From Albidovulum aestuarii (GTDB lineage Bacteria; Pseudomonadota; Alphaproteobacteria; Rhodobacterales; Rhodobacteraceae), in the NCBI RefSeq assembly GCF_029961185.1, contig NZ_JASBQQ010000003.1, positions 124,001 through 188,000 of the forward strand: a DNA stretch of 64,000 nucleotides, given 5' to 3'. The position numbers and the translations under genes were made by a program. The notes beneath the pieces were generated by a model. That model searched no databases, was not told where the DNA came from, and saw only the letters and a list, made by a program, of their open reading frames with translations. Below are positions 16,214 to 24,486 of the stretch, in pieces (within the stretch, counting starts at the first letter, position 1; each line of letters starts with the position of its first letter).

Positions 16214-17050
16214 ATGAGCCTGATCGTTTTCCTGTCGGTTCTCGGTGCGGCGCTTCTGCACGCAAGCTGGAATGCGCTGGTGCGCGTGGGCGCGAGCCGG
16301 GTCGGCACGATGATGGTGCTGTCGGGTGTGCAGGGTCTGATTGGTCTGGTCATCGCCATGACGATGGACTGGCCCGGCGCGGCGGTCTGGCCCTGGCTGG
16401 TCGCCTCGGGCGTAGTCCATTCGGCCTACAAGATCTTCCTGACCTTCGCCTATGAACATGGCGATCTGAGCCGGGTCTATCCCTTGGCGCGCGGCACCGC
16501 GCCGATGATAACGCTGATGGTCGGCGCGCTCTGGCTGGGCGAAGCTGTGTCGATGAACGAAACGTCGGGGATCGTCGTCCTTGGCGTCGGCATCCTTGCA
16601 TTGGCGCGCGGGGTCTGGACCTCTGGCGAGTCGCGGCGGATGCTGCCTTTCGCCTTCGGGGCGGCCTGCGCGACGGCGGGCTATACGGTTGTCGACGGGC
16701 TGGGCGCACGGGTGGCGGGCGATGCGGCCCTCTTCGTCGCGTGGCTTTTCGTGCTGGACGGGATCATCTTTGCCGCCGCGATGCTGGCGCTGAGGGGGCG
16801 CAGTTCGATACCCCACGGCTGGCGGGTCTGGACGGCCGGGAGCCTCGGGGCAGCAGCCTCATACGGCTCATACGCGGTGGCGGTCTGGGCGATGACGCTG
16901 GCGCCGATCGCGCTTGTGGCGGCTCTCAGGGAAACCTCGATCCTTTTTGGGGTGCTGATCGGCTGGCTGGCTTTCGGCGAGCGGATGACGCCCGGCAAGG
17001 CGCTGTCGGTCGCGCTGATCGCGGCGGGCGTGGTGCTGACGCGAATCTGA
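16214..17050 (+). CDS. EamA/DMT family transporter
   Basis: A 278-residue drug/metabolite-transporter superfamily protein with about ten hydrophobic helices in two EamA repeats. The N-terminal FLSVLGAALLHASWNALVR and the end-of-repeat motif PLARGTAPMITLMVGALWLGE are typical. Family members export amino acids, metabolites or drugs; the substrate is not readable. The ATG follows CGGGGAGGGGTGCCGG. It diverges from nfuA across 132 bases and its stop lies four bases from the end of the convergent pcs gene. Confidence 0.88.
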   Translation: MSLIVFLSVLGAALLHASWNALVRVGASRVGTMMVLSGVQGLIGLVIAMTMDWPGAAVWPWLVASGVVHSAYKIFLTFAYEHGDLSRVYPLARGTAPMITLMVGALWLGEAVSMNETSGIVVLGVGILALARGVWTSGESRRMLPFAFGAACATAGYTVVDGLGARVAGDAALFVAWLFVLDGIIFAAAMLALRGRSSIPHGWRVWTAGSLGAAASYGSYAVAVWAMTLAPIALVAALRETSILFGVLIGWLAFGERMTPGKALSVALIAAGVVLTRI

Positions 17051-17054
17051 TCTG

Positions 17055-17747
17055 TCAGGTGCGTTCGGGCAGCAGTTGCTGGGCGACGCCTGCGACAAGC
17101 AGATAGACCGAGGTGATCGCGAGCCCCCAATGTGCCAGTTCCCCCGGCGCGAAATCGACCCATGCGGCGCGGGCGGCGAATACGACCCAGGCCAACGCCA
17201 TCGGCAGGGTGATCCAGCGCCAGCGTTCGGTGCGGACCGGATGGACGAATTTCAGGTTGGTGAACATCGAGGCAGCGAGGGCGACGATGATCGCGGTCAT
17301 AAGGTAAAAGTTCGGTTCCAGCGCGAAGAGGACCAGCACGACCATGTTCCAGCAGGCCGGGAAACCCGCGAAGGAATTGTCCGTCGTCTTCATCCGCGTG
17401 TCGGCGAAGTAAACGACACTCGAATAGGTGATGACGATGATCGCCAGCCAGCCGGTCCAGCCGGGCAGAAGGCCGGAATGAAAAAGCGCAAAGGCCGGGA
17501 TGAAGACATAGGTCAGATAGTCGATGATCAGGTCGAGAAGTACCCCGTCATAGGTCGGCCAATTGGTCTTGACGTGGTAATGCCGCGCCAGCGGTCCGTC
17601 GATCCCGTCGACGATGAAGGCCACGACCAGCCAGAGAAACATCAGGCTCCACTTGCCTTCGGCGGCAGCGAGCATGGCGAGCATCGACAGCACGGCCCCG
17701 GTCGCGGTGAAAAGGTGGACGCAAAGCGCCTTGATCTGGGGCGTCAT
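17055..17747 (-). CDS. pcs: Phosphatidylcholine synthase
   Basis: Pcs condenses CDP-diacylglycerol with free choline in one step to make phosphatidylcholine, a pathway found mainly in alphaproteobacteria. The 230-residue protein has about eight membrane helices and the Pcs form of the CDP-alcohol phosphotransferase motif, DG-x2-AR-x12-G-x3-D-x3-D (DGIDGPLARHYH ... DGVLLDLIID). The 12-residue spacer, rather than eight, separates Pcs from phosphatidylglycerolphosphate or phosphatidylserine synthases. It is followed by a convergent EamA gene. xerC lies upstream on the same strand, 38 bases away. Confidence 0.93.
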   Translation of the reverse strand: MTPQIKALCVHLFTATGAVLSMLAMLAAAEGKWSLMFLWLVVAFIVDGIDGPLARHYHVKTNWPTYDGVLLDLIIDYLTYVFIPAFALFHSGLLPGWTGWLAIIVITYSSVVYFADTRMKTTDNSFAGFPACWNMVVLVLFALEPNFYLMTAIIVALAASMFTNLKFVHPVRTERWRWITLPMALAWVVFAARAAWVDFAPGELAHWGLAITSVYLLVAGVAQQLLPERT

Positions 17748-17785
17748 GTCGTGCCGTTCCCTTTCCGCCCTCAGAACACCTGGTG

Positions 17786-18715
17786 TCAGGCGCGTGGATG
17801 GGCCCCTTCGTAAATCTCCATCAGCCGGGTGCTGTCAACCGCCGTATAGGCCTGTGTGGTCGAAAGCGAGGCATGGCCGAGCAATTGCTGGATCGCGCGC
17901 AGATCGCCGCCAGCCGCCAGAAGATGGGTGGCAAAGCTGTGGCGCATCGCATGCGGTGTGGCCGAGGCGGGCAGACCAAGCCCGGCGCGGGCCTTTTCCA
18001 TCACGCCTGCGATCAGCCTTGGGTTCAGGGGCCCGCCGCGGGCGCCGCGGAAAAGCGCCTTTCCGGGCTCCTCGGCAATCGCCATCGGGCACAGCTCGGC
18101 ATAACGTGCCACCGCCTTGCGGGCGGCGGGCAGGACCGGGACGATGCGTTCCTTGCCGCCTTTGCCGCGAATGCGCAGGGTGTCGGGCAGGGGGTGATCG
18201 GCACCGGTCAGGCCCAGCGCCTCGGATATCCGCAGGCCGCAACCATAAAGCAATGTAACGACGGCAATGTCGCGGGCGGCGATCCAGTCTTCGCGGGCGA
18301 AAGTGCCGACCTGATCAATCACCTCCCGCGCGGCATTTTCCGAAAGCGGGCGCGGCAGCTTGCGCTGATATTTGGGACCGCGTGCGGCGAGGATCGCGGT
18401 CGGGTCGAAGCCGTCGCGTTCGGCGAGCCAGCGGGTGAACCCCTTCACCGCCGAAAGCGACCGGGCGAGCGTGCGCGACGCGGTGCCGCGCCCGCGTTCA
18501 CTCGCCATCCAGGCCCGCATGTCTGACTGTGTGATGCGCGCAAGCCGCGCAGGCCCGATGCTTTCGCCGTGATGGGCGGCGAGGAAGCTCAGAAAGCCGG
18601 TCACATCTGCGCGGTACGCGGTCACGGTGTTCTCCGCCGCGCCATCCAGAGCCGTAAGGTGGTCAAGCCAGTTCGTGAGCGCGTCACGCAGCGCGGGGGA
18701 GAGGGCGAGGCTCAT
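17786..18715 (-). CDS. xerC: Tyrosine recombinase XerC
   Basis: XerC acts with XerD at dif to resolve chromosome dimers. The 309-residue protein has an N-terminal SAM-like core-binding domain (about 15-100) and a complete catalytic set: R162 (GCGLRISEAL), K185/K188 (RGKGGKER), H255-x2-R258 (HAMRHSFATHLL), H281 (LLGHASL) and nucleophile Y290. There is no adjacent att-like repeat or phage cargo, so it is the housekeeping enzyme rather than an element integrase. The DUF484 gene lies immediately upstream in the same direction, the conserved DUF484-xerC arrangement of proteobacteria. Confidence 0.93.
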   Translation of the reverse strand: MSLALSPALRDALTNWLDHLTALDGAAENTVTAYRADVTGFLSFLAAHHGESIGPARLARITQSDMRAWMASERGRGTASRTLARSLSAVKGFTRWLAERDGFDPTAILAARGPKYQRKLPRPLSENAAREVIDQVGTFAREDWIAARDIAVVTLLYGCGLRISEALGLTGADHPLPDTLRIRGKGGKERIVPVLPAARKAVARYAELCPMAIAEEPGKALFRGARGGPLNPRLIAGVMEKARAGLGLPASATPHAMRHSFATHLLAAGGDLRAIQQLLGHASLSTTQAYTAVDSTRLMEIYEGAHPRA

Positions 18716-18724
18716 CGCCCCGGC

Positions 18725-19432
18725 TCAGGCGAGCCAGCGGCGCATCGCGCGTTCGAAGACGCCACCGAAGAAGGTCAGGAGGTCCGTGCCCTGATTGGGG
18801 CGGAACTGGTGCGGGTCCTCGGAGCCGAGCGCGAGTATGCCCGGCAGCTTTCCATCGCCGAAATTGAGCCGCAGCGCCGCCTCGGACCGGATCCAGTCGC
18901 CGGAGGCGCCATAAATCGTGTCGGTCGCGGGTTGGGTCTGGCGCAAAGTCACGTTGCGTGCAGGGGCTGAACGCCCGCCCGCCATGTATTCATCCACAAA
19001 GCCGGGCCCGACGATGCAGAGGACATCGCCCACGCGTTCCAGAGCCGGTTCGCGCTCCACATGGACGGTTTCAAGAACCAGCCGGACACAGTCCACGCGC
19101 AGGATCTGCGCGACCTCGCCGCCGAGATCCTTCAGGAATGTCTCGAAATCGGTCGGCTCCAGCATCCGCAGAATGGCGCGGTGGATCTGGTTGGTTCCGG
19201 CGAGGTTTTCATAGGCGGCCGCGATGACGGAGCGGTGCGTGTCCTCCAGCCGGTCGAGCCGTGCCTCAAGCCGTTCCATCGCGATGCCGCGCAGATCGAC
19301 GATATTGGCGCCCATCGTGCGTTCGTTCGCGCTGATCAGCGCCTTCATCAAGTCACGGTCTTCCAGAATGACCTCGGGAGCCGCCAGAAGCCGGTCCCTG
19401 AGTTCATTCGCGATGGTGGCTGTATCGGCCAT
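18725..19432 (-). CDS. DUF484 family protein
   Basis: A 235-residue DUF484 protein with a GAF-like fold. The N-terminal helix contains ANELRDRLLAAPEVILEDRDLMKAL, and the C-terminal half has the conserved LALGSEDPHQFRPNQGTDLL segment. The family has no established function but is regularly next to xerC, as here (nine-base gap). The C-terminal motif resembles the ending of GAF sensor domains. Two small hairpins (AAGAC...GTCTT and TTTCCG...CGGAAA around 19460-19508) lie in its 5' leader. Confidence 0.88.
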   Translation of the reverse strand: MADTATIANELRDRLLAAPEVILEDRDLMKALISANERTMGANIVDLRGIAMERLEARLDRLEDTHRSVIAAAYENLAGTNQIHRAILRMLEPTDFETFLKDLGGEVAQILRVDCVRLVLETVHVEREPALERVGDVLCIVGPGFVDEYMAGGRSAPARNVTLRQTQPATDTIYGASGDWIRSEAALRLNFGDGKLPGILALGSEDPHQFRPNQGTDLLTFFGGVFERAMRRWLA

Positions 19433-19551
19433 GTCTGCCCCGGTCGTCTTTGTCTATTTTGAAGACCTTAGCAGTCTTGGCACTGAGTTTCCGCAATTTT
19501 TTCGGAAATCCGTGACTGGAAACAAACTGTTGCCGGAAGGAATCAGTTGGT

Positions 19552-19576
19552 CGCGGGCCGGTGCGTCCGGCCCGCG
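19552..19576 (-). terminator. GC-rich hairpin after the transaldolase gene
   Basis: CGCGGGCCGG (19552-19561) and CCGGCCCGCG (19567-19576) form a perfect ten-base stem around a five-base loop, 12 bases after the stop codon. There is no T-run, so it may stall or protect the 3' end rather than terminate on its own. Confidence 0.5.
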
Positions 19577-19588
19577 GCATAAACGTGG

Positions 19589-20242
19589 TCAGAGAATTTT
19601 CTGCCCGGTCTTGGCCCAGTCCTTGAGGAACTGGTCGAGCCCCTTGTCGGTCAGGACATGGTTGGCCATCGACTTGATCACGCTAGGAGGGGCCGTCATC
19701 ACATCGGCGCCGATGCGGGCGCTTTCGATCGCGTGGTTTACCGAGCGAATCGATGCGGCGAGGATTTCGGTGCGGAAATCGTAGTTGTCATAAATCTGGC
19801 GGATATCGGCGATCAGCTCCATCCCATCCAGATGGATGTCGTCGAGTCGCCCGATGAAGGGCGAGATGAAGGTCGCTCCGGCCTTCGCTGCCAGGAGCGC
19901 CTGCGCGGGCGAAAAGCAAAGCGTCACGTTGACCATGTGGCCTTCGGATGCGAAAGCCTTGCAGGCGGTGAGCCCGTCCCAGGTCAGCGGCACCTTGATC
20001 GCGATGTTCGGCGCGATCTTGGCAAGCTTCATGCCTTCGGCGATCATCTCCTTGGCCTCGGTGGCCACGACTTCGGCGGAAACGGGACCCGAGACCATGT
20101 CGCAGATCTCTTTGGTGACTTCGAGGATGTCGCGGCCTGATTTCAGGATCAGCGAGGGGTTGGTGGTGACCCCGTCGACCATGCCGAGGTCGTTGAGTTC
20201 CCTGATGGCGGCGGTATCGGCCGTATCGACGAAGAATTTCAT
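19589..20242 (-). CDS. tal: Small (TalC/FSA-type) transaldolase
   Basis: A 217-residue class I aldolase of the transaldolase/fructose-6-phosphate aldolase family, normally a cytosolic decamer. The Schiff-base lysine is K83 ([12 protein letters not shown]), matching K85 of E. coli FsaA. At the position equivalent to FsaA Gln59 this protein has Glu57 (SAEVVATE). In characterised members Glu there goes with transaldolase activity and Gln with fructose-6-phosphate aldolase activity. The pentose-phosphate role is therefore favoured. ATG 20242 gives the family start [10 protein letters not shown]. An in-frame extension to 20458 would overlap priA and is rejected. Confidence 0.9.
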   Translation of the reverse strand: MKFFVDTADTAAIRELNDLGMVDGVTTNPSLILKSGRDILEVTKEICDMVSGPVSAEVVATEAKEMIAEGMKLAKIAPNIAIKVPLTWDGLTACKAFASEGHMVNVTLCFSPAQALLAAKAGATFISPFIGRLDDIHLDGMELIADIRQIYDNYDFRTEILAASIRSVNHAIESARIGADVMTAPPSVIKSMANHVLTDKGLDQFLKDWAKTGQKIL

Positions 20243-20328
20243 GGCAGCATTTCCCGGGCTTGAGCGGAGGTTCGGGCGTCCTATTAGCGCAAACGGCGCC
20301 CTGCCGGAACCCATGATCGGGGGCGGGA

Positions 20329-22524
20329 TTGGCTGAACTGGAGTTTTTCGACGAAGGCGCGCTGGTTTCGGTCCTGACGACGGAACCGGTTGGACGGGCG
20401 TTTGACTATCGCGCGCCGGAGGGCGGGTGCTTTCTTGGCGCGTTCGTGGAGGTGCCATTGGGCCCGCGCCGGGTCTTGGGCGTCGTCTGGGGCGCGGGCG
20501 AGGGCGGCTATGACCTCGCCAAGGTGCGGCCCGTGACGCGGGTGCTGGATGCGGCCCCGATGGGTGAGGCGATGCGCGCCTTTTTGGTCCGCGCGGCGGA
20601 TTACACGCTGACCCCGATGCCCGCGATGCTGCGCCTTGCCACCCGCGCGCCCGGCCTCGCCGACCCGCCGGGGCCGCGCCGCGTTTATCGCAAAGGCTGT
20701 TCGGAACCTGACCGTATGACCAATGCGCGGGGGCGGGTGCTGGATGTCTTGGACGAATATGGCGGGGCGGCTTTTACCTTGGGCGAGTTGGCGGGGCTCG
20801 CCGGGGTATCGACCAGCGTCGTCAAGGGGCTGGTGAAACAGGGTGCGGTGGCCGAAGAGGAAGCGCCGCGCGACCTGCCCTATCCCGCCCTCGACCCGGA
20901 CCTGCCGGGCAAGGCCTTGGCGGTGGATCAGGCCGAGGCCGCCGAACGGCTTTGTGAGGGGATCAGGGCGGGGCGCTACGGGACGACCCTGCTGAAAGGC
21001 GTCACGGGATCGGGCAAGACCGAAGTCTATCTGGAGGCTGTGGCCGAATGCCTGCGGGCCGGTCGGCAGGCTTTGGTCCTGCTCCCCGAGATCGCGCTGA
21101 CGGCGGAGTTCCTGACCCGGGTCGAGGCGCGGTTCGGCGCCAGCCCCGGTGAATGGCATTCGGGCGTCACCCAGACCGAACGGCGGCGTCTGTGGCGCAT
21201 GGCGGGCGAGGGAGGCGTCGGGCTGGTGGTCGGGGCGCGGTCGGCCCTGTTCCTGCCCTTCCGCGATCTGGGCCTGATTGTCGTAGATGAGGAACACGAC
21301 ACCTCCTACAAGCAGGAGAATGGCGCGCTTTACAATGCCCGCGACATGGCCGTCCTGCGGGCGTCCCTTTGCGACGCGCAGGTGGTGCTGGCCTCGGCCA
21401 CGCCCTGTCTCGAAAGCTGGGCCAATGCCGAGGCGGGGAAGTATCAGCGCATCGACCTGACCTCGCGCTTCGGTGTGGCCGAGATGCCGGACCTGTCCGC
21501 CATCGACATGCGGGCGGAAAAGCTGGAGCCGTCGCGCTGGATTGGGCCGACGCTTGCGGGGGCGGTCCGGGCGCGGATCGAGCGGGGGGAGCAGGCGCTT
21601 CTGTTCCTCAATCGCCGCGGCTATGCGCCGGTCACGATCTGTCGCGCCTGCGGTCATCAGATCGGCTGCGAGCATTGCGACGCGCGCATGGTGGAACACC
21701 GGTTCCTGAAACGCCTCGTCTGCCATCAATGCGGCGAGACGAAGCCAATGCCGACCGCGTGCCCGTCCTGCAAGGCCGAGGACCGGCTGGCCCCGGTAGG
21801 TCCGGGTGTGGAGCGGCTGGCCGAGGAGGTGGCGGCGCGGTTCCCCGAGGCGCGGGTGGCGGTGCTGTCCTCGGACCTGTTCGGGTCGGCCCGTGCGCTG
21901 AAGGACAAGATCGCCGAAATAGCGGGGAGCGGAGCTGACATCATCATCGGCACGCAGCTTGTGGCAAAGGGGCACAACTTTCCCTTGTTGACACTCGTCG
22001 GCGTGATCGACGCCGATCTTGGGCTGCAAGGCTCTGACCTGCGCGCGGCGGAGCGGACCTTTCAGCTCATGCGGCAGGTGTCGGGCCGGGCGGGCCGGGG
22101 CGACAAGCCGGGCGAGGCGATGCTGCAGACCTATCAGCGGGACCATGCCGTGATCCGGGCGATCCTGTCAGGCGACGAGGAGGCGTTCTGGAAAGCCGAG
22201 GCGGCAGAGCGCGAGGCGGCGGGGATGCCGCCTTACGGGCGGTTGGCGGGGATCGTGCTCTCGTCGCCTGATGTGCAGACGGTTTTTGACTTTGGGGCCG
22301 AGCTTGCCCGCCGCGATGCGCCCCTGCGCCGGATCGGGGCGCAGGTCTTCGGCCCTGCCCCGGCACCGGTGGCGCGGGTCCGGGGGCGGCACCGGGTGCG
22401 GCTTCTGGTGAAGGCGGCCAAGGGCGTTGCCCTGCAACCCGCGCTTGCCGAATGGGTCGCCCAGTTCCGGGTGCCGAACAATCTGCGCCTGTCGATCGAT
22501 ATCGACCCGCAGAGTTTTTATTGA
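20329..22524 (+). CDS. priA: Primosomal protein N' (replication restart helicase PriA)
   Basis: PriA loads the replisome at stalled forks. The 731-residue protein has an N-terminal DNA-binding region (1-190), Walker A GVTGSGKT (224-231), a DEAH-like box VDEEHD (about 319-324) and the paired CxxC zinc motifs between about 438 and 483 ([13 protein letters not shown] ... CHQCGE ... CPSC). The start is TTG at 20329 after a purine-rich GGGGGCGGGA; no ATG is available near the conserved N-terminus. It diverges from tal across 86 bases. A dispersed GC-rich repeat begins directly after the stop. Confidence 0.95.
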   Translation: MAELEFFDEGALVSVLTTEPVGRAFDYRAPEGGCFLGAFVEVPLGPRRVLGVVWGAGEGGYDLAKVRPVTRVLDAAPMGEAMRAFLVRAADYTLTPMPAMLRLATRAPGLADPPGPRRVYRKGCSEPDRMTNARGRVLDVLDEYGGAAFTLGELAGLAGVSTSVVKGLVKQGAVAEEEAPRDLPYPALDPDLPGKALAVDQAEAAERLCEGIRAGRYGTTLLKGVTGSGKTEVYLEAVAECLRAGRQALVLLPEIALTAEFLTRVEARFGASPGEWHSGVTQTERRRLWRMAGEGGVGLVVGARSALFLPFRDLGLIVVDEEHDTSYKQENGALYNARDMAVLRASLCDAQVVLASATPCLESWANAEAGKYQRIDLTSRFGVAEMPDLSAIDMRAEKLEPSRWIGPTLAGAVRARIERGEQALLFLNRRGYAPVTICRACGHQIGCEHCDARMVEHRFLKRLVCHQCGETKPMPTACPSCKAEDRLAPVGPGVERLAEEVAARFPEARVAVLSSDLFGSARALKDKIAEIAGSGADIIIGTQLVAKGHNFPLLTLVGVIDADLGLQGSDLRAAERTFQLMRQVSGRAGRGDKPGEAMLQTYQRDHAVIRAILSGDEEAFWKAEAAEREAAGMPPYGRLAGIVLSSPDVQTVFDFGAELARRDAPLRRIGAQVFGPAPAPVARVRGRHRVRLLVKAAKGVALQPALAEWVAQFRVPNNLRLSIDIDPQSFY

Positions 22525-22527
22525 AGC

Positions 22528-22563
22528 GCCGGGGGTTCCACCCCCGGACCCCCGGAGTATTTC
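22528..22563 (+). terminator. Dispersed 36-base palindromic repeat, copy 1 (after priA)
   Basis: The repeat opens four bases after the priA stop with GCCGGGGGT, then ACCCCCGG, giving a stem of about eight bases around a tiny loop, and ends GGAGTATTTC. A second copy with about 33 of 36 matching bases lies at 48911-48946 in the same orientation relative to the gene it follows. I read it as a repeated 3'-end/terminator element. Confidence 0.6.
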
Positions 22564-22600
22564 AGGACAGAAAGTGAATGATCTCTCGCGTGTACGAGAG

Positions 22601-23368
22601 TCAGATCAGCTGGTCATACGCGGCAAGCGCGATGGTGCGGAGCCGGGCGCGGTCGAGGTCACCGATTACCGCATAGCTGAGACCGGCGTCGTGCCAGTAG
22701 AAGCCCTGAGTTTCGCCTGACGACAGGAACTGGAAGGCGCTGTTTTCCGCGCCGCCTTCGGGCAGAGCGTAAAGCGTGAGGCGGCGGCCGGTATCGTCCT
22801 CATACATGAAGAGCGCGGCAGGGCTTTCGGCGCCGGGCAGGAGGCGGCCACCCATAAGGAGGAAGCCTTCGGCGGCGAAATCCGGGGCCTTGATATCGCG
22901 GCCGAGCCGTTTGGAGAGCCATTGCACGAGGTGGTCGGCCTGATCCGCGGCCACTTCGACCGGATGGGCGATTTCGGCGACATAGGTCACATGGGCGCGC
23001 AGCGCGTCATCGGCGATGGCGAAGGCTGGTGCGGCGGGGCTGCGCATGACCCCTGCCGCGAACCAGCCGGCGGTGGCGCCGATGGCCAGAAGCGCGAATG
23101 CAGCGGCCAGAAGCCGTGCGGGGGGGCGGCGCGGCGGGGGGGCGGCGGCATCGAGTGTGGCGCGCAGCTGTTCCGGCAGCGGTTCTTTGGCAACGGGGCC
23201 GTAGAGGGCGGCAAGGGCCGCGTCCTGGCGGTCCCATTCGGCGAGCGTGGCCCGGGCGTCGGGATCGGCGGCGATGCGGGCCGACAGGGCGTCATGAGCC
23301 TCTTTGCCGAGCGTGCCGGAATGAAAAGCGATGAGGTCCTCGTCGCGGATCGGGTCCGGTCCGGTCAT
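22601..23368 (-). CDS. Transmembrane anti-sigma factor
   Basis: A 255-residue protein with an N-terminal cytoplasmic domain (1-80; DLIAFHSGTLGKEAHDAL), one transmembrane helix (about 85-107) and a periplasmic domain of about 145 residues. This is the layout of RsiW/COG5662-type anti-sigma factors. It lacks the HxxxCxxC zinc motif of ZAS proteins, so it is probably not a direct redox switch. Its ATG overlaps the sigma gene stop by four bases, which fits coupled synthesis of sigma and inhibitor. The periplasmic part (FLLMGGRLLPG ... TLYALPEGG) presumably senses an envelope signal; the signal is unknown. Confidence 0.85.
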   Translation of the reverse strand: MTGPDPIRDEDLIAFHSGTLGKEAHDALSARIAADPDARATLAEWDRQDAALAALYGPVAKEPLPEQLRATLDAAAPPPRRPPARLLAAAFALLAIGATAGWFAAGVMRSPAAPAFAIADDALRAHVTYVAEIAHPVEVAADQADHLVQWLSKRLGRDIKAPDFAAEGFLLMGGRLLPGAESPAALFMYEDDTGRRLTLYALPEGGAENSAFQFLSSGETQGFYWHDAGLSYAVIGDLDRARLRTIALAAYDQLI

Positions 23369-23868
23369 GCACGACCCTCCTTCTTATGGGGCGCGGTCCG
23401 CCCGGTCTTCTCGCGGAGCGCCGCCCGCGCCCTGCCGAGTCGCGATACCAGCGTGCCTTCGGGAATGTCGAGAAGGGCCGCGGCTTCGGCAAGGCTCATA
23501 CCTTCGAGCGCCACCAGCAGAAGCGCCCGGCGCTGATCGTCGGGCAGGCGGCCGATCGCCACCTGCACTTCGCGCAGGTCCATATGCGCCTCTTGCCGCG
23601 CTGGGATCGCGGGCTCTTTCGGCAGGCTTTCTATCGCGACGAGGTGGCGGCGGGGCGCCTGCCTCAGCCCGTCGCGGTGGAGATTCAGAAGGATGCGGAA
23701 CATCCAGGCCCGGACCGGGCCCTCGCCGCGCCAGAGATGCCGCCGCGAAAGCGCCCGTTCGAGGCTGTCCTGGACGAGATCGTCGGCCCCGTCGCGGTCG
23801 CGCATCAGCGCATGCGCATAGCGGCGCAGGCTCGGGATGGCGGCCTCGATCTCGTCCAGCAGGTTCAT
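23365..23868 (-). CDS. ECF-type RNA polymerase sigma factor
   Basis: A 167-residue extracytoplasmic-function sigma factor. Region 2 spans about 12-75 (SLRRYAHALMRDRDGADDLV, WMFRILLNLHRD) and region 4 about 105-155, with the helix-turn-helix MSLAEAAALLDIPEGTLVSRL. There is no extra C-terminal domain. ATG 23868 is preferred; an upstream in-frame GTG/ATG would start inside the palindrome arm. The membrane anti-sigma gene follows with a four-base overlap. A large nested palindrome lies directly upstream and probably contains the promoter region. Confidence 0.92.
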   Translation of the reverse strand: MNLLDEIEAAIPSLRRYAHALMRDRDGADDLVQDSLERALSRRHLWRGEGPVRAWMFRILLNLHRDGLRQAPRRHLVAIESLPKEPAIPARQEAHMDLREVQVAIGRLPDDQRRALLLVALEGMSLAEAAALLDIPEGTLVSRLGRARAALREKTGRTAPHKKEGRA

Positions 23869-23883
23869 CGCGGGTCCGATAAC

Positions 23884-23970
23884 AGCGTTTCGAGTTTGCA
23901 TTGACTCAGAATTCGAACCTTTTTCGTTCGAATTCTGATGCTTGTCATACCAACCAAAACTCGAAACGCT
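23884..23970. repeat. 87-base nested palindrome before the sigma gene
   Basis: An outer perfect 14-base inverted repeat (AGCGTTTCGAGTTT at 23884-23897, AAACTCGAAACGCT at 23957-23970) encloses an inner perfect 13-base one (TCAGAATTCGAAC at 23906-23918, GTTCGAATTCTGA at 23926-23938) around CTTTTTC. TTCGAR occurs once in each of the four arms. It abuts the stop codon of the COG4315 gene and ends 15 bases before the sigma ATG. It could be a terminator, an operator array, or a small palindromic element; I see no target-site duplication. Confidence 0.85.
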
Positions 23971-24354
23971 TTAGGGCTTGGCGGCGTGCCAGACTTCCTT
24001 GACACCATCGCCGGTCACGTCGCCCGGGGCGGCGTCCTTGACCCATGTGTAAAGCGGCATGCCCTTGTAGGTCCACTGCATCGTGCCATCGGTGCGTTCA
24101 GTGAGGCCATAGTCGCCCTCGGCCTCGGCACCGTCGGCGGCCATCAGAGGCGGCCAGTTGGTCGCACATTCCTCGTAGCACGCCGAGGTGCCGCCCTCGT
24201 CCTTGTCGAAGGTGTAGAGCGTCATGCCGTCGGCATTGGTCAGGACCGGGCCGAGGCTGCTTTCGCCGGTCAGAATGCCGGTTTCGGCAAAGGCGATACC
24301 ACCGGCGAAGGTGGCAGCGAGGGTCAGGGTGAGAAGGGGCAGGCGGTTGGTCAT
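23971..24354 (-). CDS. COG4315-type secreted protein with YxFD repeats
   Basis: A 127-residue protein with a signal peptide (about 1-22, ending GGIAFAET) and two copies of the repeat seen in COG4315 proteins: MTLYTFDKDEGGTSACYEECATNWPP and a degenerate MPLYTWVKDAAPGD. The conserved Y-x-F/W-x2-D signature and the CYxxC pair are clear. The function is unknown; members are small exported proteins often near redox or stress genes. The second ATG (24354) has an AGGAG at proper spacing, while the first (24360) is flush against it. It precedes the sigma/anti-sigma pair on the same strand. Confidence 0.85.
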   Translation of the reverse strand: MTNRLPLLTLTLAATFAGGIAFAETGILTGESSLGPVLTNADGMTLYTFDKDEGGTSACYEECATNWPPLMAADGAEAEGDYGLTERTDGTMQWTYKGMPLYTWVKDAAPGDVTGDGVKEVWHAAKP

Positions 24355-24461
24355 CGTCATCTCCTATTGGACCGGGTTCGGGCGTTCTGCGGGCGGCCGT
24401 TTCGGGGACGCCTGAGGAAATGACGCTTGGAGAGGCGTTTCCATCCCGGGCGCTGTGCGTA

Positions 24462-24477
24462 ATCACGGCAACGTGAT
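24462..24477 (-). terminator. Small GNRA-like hairpin after the YeeE gene
   Basis: ATCACG-GCAA-CGTGAT forms a six-base stem about ten bases after the YeeE stop codon. It has no T-run, so termination is uncertain. Confidence 0.28.
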
Positions 24478-24486
24478 GGCACCGTT

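Noticed and set aside
15521-16816. NfuA with a 245-residue N-terminal extension
   Set aside because: The extra part is Arg/His-rich, antisense to the EamA gene, and the Nfu family starts at 16081.
17786-18715. Integrase of an integrated element
   Set aside because: The recombinase is housekeeping XerC beside DUF484; no att repeat, phage or cargo genes nearby.
20284-22146. A 620-codon open frame antisense to priA
   Set aside because: Antisense to a clear PriA frame; the protein has no recognisable motif and low-complexity Arg/Pro content.
23906-23938. A LexA (SOS) box in the sigma-gene palindrome
   Set aside because: Alphaproteobacterial LexA sites are direct GTTC-N7-GTTC repeats; here GAAC-N7-GTTC is inverted.
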